Below, piece after piece: positions 62,799 through 64,000 of a DNA stretch of 64,000 nucleotides (positions are counted from its first letter, which is position 1; every line of letters begins with the position of its first letter). Position numbers and translations under genes: made by a program. The notes beneath the pieces were generated by a model. It was not told the DNA's origin. It saw nothing but the letters and a program-made list of their open reading frames with translations, and ran no database searches. This DNA comes from JAVBMP01 sp031552195 (lineage in GTDB: Bacteria > Desulfobacterota > Desulfovibrionia > Desulfovibrionales > Desulfovibrionaceae), in NCBI GenBank assembly GCA_031552195.1, contig JAVBMT010000003.1:137042-201041 (forward strand), in the 5' to 3' direction.

Positions 62799-64000
62799 AT
62801 GACACCCACGGCAGCGACACCGCTTGATGTAACCTGCGTAACGGACGAAAACACCGGACGCCTCAGCCGCAAAATAGAACAGCCGCAATGCCGGCTCTCT
62901 GTTCCGCAAGATGACTTCATTTACGCCTTTGACGAAGCTGGGCATTTGACCCGGGTTTCGGTCAGGGCATTTAAACTTTGAAAAAGTTTAAATGCCCTGA
63001 CGGTAGCGTTAGCGTACGCCCGCAAGCGAGCAGCGCGGCGTGCCTTTAGTACACGCCGCTTTGGGCTTGTACATGTCGGATAAATATAGCCTTCTATATC
63101 CGAAACCGATTCTTGTAGAGATATTTCAAAGTTAAAATGCTCTAATGGAAGTATGCGGGAGGAATACGCTTACAACCGGAACGGGCAACGGGTGCGCGGG
63201 CGAAGCGGAGGCCAAAGCTGGGCCTGCAAGTATGACGGGGCCGGGCGCTTGCTTGAATCCGGGCAGGAAACCTTCGGCTATGACGCGCGCGGGGCGCTGG
63301 CGCGGCGTAATTCCATGTATGGCGGAGCGCTGTATCAGTACGGCGTGGACACCAGGCTGGACAGCGTGCGTTTTCTGAATGGCGGCGTTGTGCGTTATGG
63401 TTACGGCGGCCCAGATTCCAGGAATCCGCTGGGGCCTCGGGAAAAATTCAGGAATGACCGGCTGATTGCGGAATACGCCTGGCGTAACCCGCTTCAGCTT
63501 TCCGGCTTCCGCGATTATGAAAGCGGGCTGGAATACCGATTCTTTTACAAGGAAAACGGCGGCCTGCACCGTGTTGAACTGACTGACGCCGTTCAGGGGG
63601 CCGCCGCGAAACGCCCCCGAACAGCGGCGGAAGCTCTTTACCCGGACATGCCCAACCAGAAAAGTTCATCCGCCCTGCACCGCCTGTTCGGGCCGGACGC
63701 GGGCGGCAAGGTTATTTTGTTCGCGGGCTGCGACCAGGTGGGCACCCCTAAGATTTTCGTGCGGGCCGGAAAAAATTCCATGGAAGGCGGGACGCTTTGC
63801 AAAAAAGTATTCTATGACAGCTTCGGCAACGCGCAGCATGATTCCGAACCGCAATTTTTCATGCCCATAGGCTTTGCCGGCGGCCTGTATGACCGCGACA
63901 CCGGCCTTGTAAGGTTCGGTTATAGGGATTATGATCCGAAAACGGGCCGCTTCACCGCGCCGGACCCGGCCAAAGACCTGCGCGGCGACGGCGATTTGTA
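62799..64000 (+). pseudogene. Rhs/YD-repeat gene interrupted by a hairpin-ended repeat, 3' end outside window
   Basis: Starts at 62799 with AAGGAG 7 bases upstream; the first 55 codons end in DFIYAFDEAGHLTRVSV, an YD-repeat-like unit. Then 180 bases of repeat bring a TGA at 62979. After the repeat the same frame (63144 on) continues NGSMREEYAYNRNGQRVRG and further YD repeats (YDGAGRLLESG, FGYDARGALARR), reaching the typical core end DYDPKTGRFTAPDPAKDL at the window edge. Removing 62964-63143 joins VSV to NGS in frame without loss, so an intact Rhs gene was split. A start at 63153 could still express the downstream part. The toxin tip, if any, lies beyond the window. Confidence 0.75.
62964..63143. 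repeat. Hairpin-ended repeat (MITE-like), 180 bp, inside the Rhs gene
   Basis: Left end AGGGCATTTAAACTTTGAAA and right end (inverted) AGAGCATTTTAACTTTGAAA. The left end forms a near-perfect hairpin with AAAGTTTAAATGCCCT (62983-62998). Inside are GCGGCGTG/CACGCCGC and GGATA-TAG/CTA-TATCC dyads. AATGGA follows the right end, as in the copy at 51422-51500. No direct target duplication is visible on the two sides. Confidence 0.8.

Noticed and set aside
63145..63378. 77-codon frame starting at 63145
   Set aside because: It is a shifted frame over Rhs; the frame from 63153 carries the YD repeats.
1..64000. tRNA, rRNA, CRISPR arrays, selenocysteine genes
   Set aside because: I scanned for T-loop words, regularly spaced repeats and in-frame TGA in known selenoproteins and found nothing that holds.

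Overview
The window looks like a chromosomal segment of a Desulfovibrionaceae-type bacterium (Desulfobacterota, moderately GC-rich, anaerobic). This is inferred from gene content and order: mfd with a SurA-like lipoprotein, pcm/mrp/pgsA with an FtsB-like gene, a long FAD/Fe-S lactate-dehydrogenase-like protein, an attenuated leu operon, tungstate transport (tupABC) beside a tungsten aldehyde:ferredoxin oxidoreductase, and a (2R)-sulfolactate sulfo-lyase. I found no tRNA, rRNA, CRISPR array or full-length insertion sequence.

1-23.7 kb is mostly housekeeping: the end of mfd, a SurA-like lipoprotein, speB, mscL, infA, a membrane spermidine-synthase-like protein, metF, an M23 peptidase, pcm, mrp, pgsA, a cell-division/TPR cluster, fbp, tsaD, trxA-trxB-bamD and a 1220-residue FAD/Fe-S oxidoreductase. 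23.7-30.4 kb is a catabolic module: a tripartite tricarboxylate-type transporter (tctC, tctA, tctB), a GntR/UTRA regulator and the two sulfo-lyase subunits suyB and suyA. A near-identical AT-rich operator candidate lies in front of the transporter and in front of suyA. Together they would import sulfolactate and split it to pyruvate and sulfite, the latter a respiratory electron acceptor in this family.

30.4-46.1 kb holds RNase J, tatD, argC, an alanine-glyoxylate-type aminotransferase, the leu operon (leader peptide and attenuator, leuA, leuC, a glycosyltransferase, leuD), hrpB, cbiB, trmL and dapA. 46.2-48 kb has two tandem periplasmic paralogs that share a 150-bp block almost base for base, with a small opposite-strand gene between them.

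48-62.6 kb is a tungsten/molybdopterin island: a ThiF/MoeB-like adenylyltransferase, tupABC behind a structured leader, two moeA genes (one fused to a binding-protein domain), a MOSC protein and, on the other strand, the operon iron alcohol dehydrogenase - tungsten aldehyde oxidoreductase - MoaD-like carrier. Next to it are a TRAP binding protein behind a decayed dctM fragment, a -24/-12 promoter, a 17-bp dyad and a divergent sigma-54 activator. The window ends in an Rhs gene split by a 180-bp hairpin-bearing repeat; related repeats occur near 6.8, 24.0, 46.2 and 51.4 kb.
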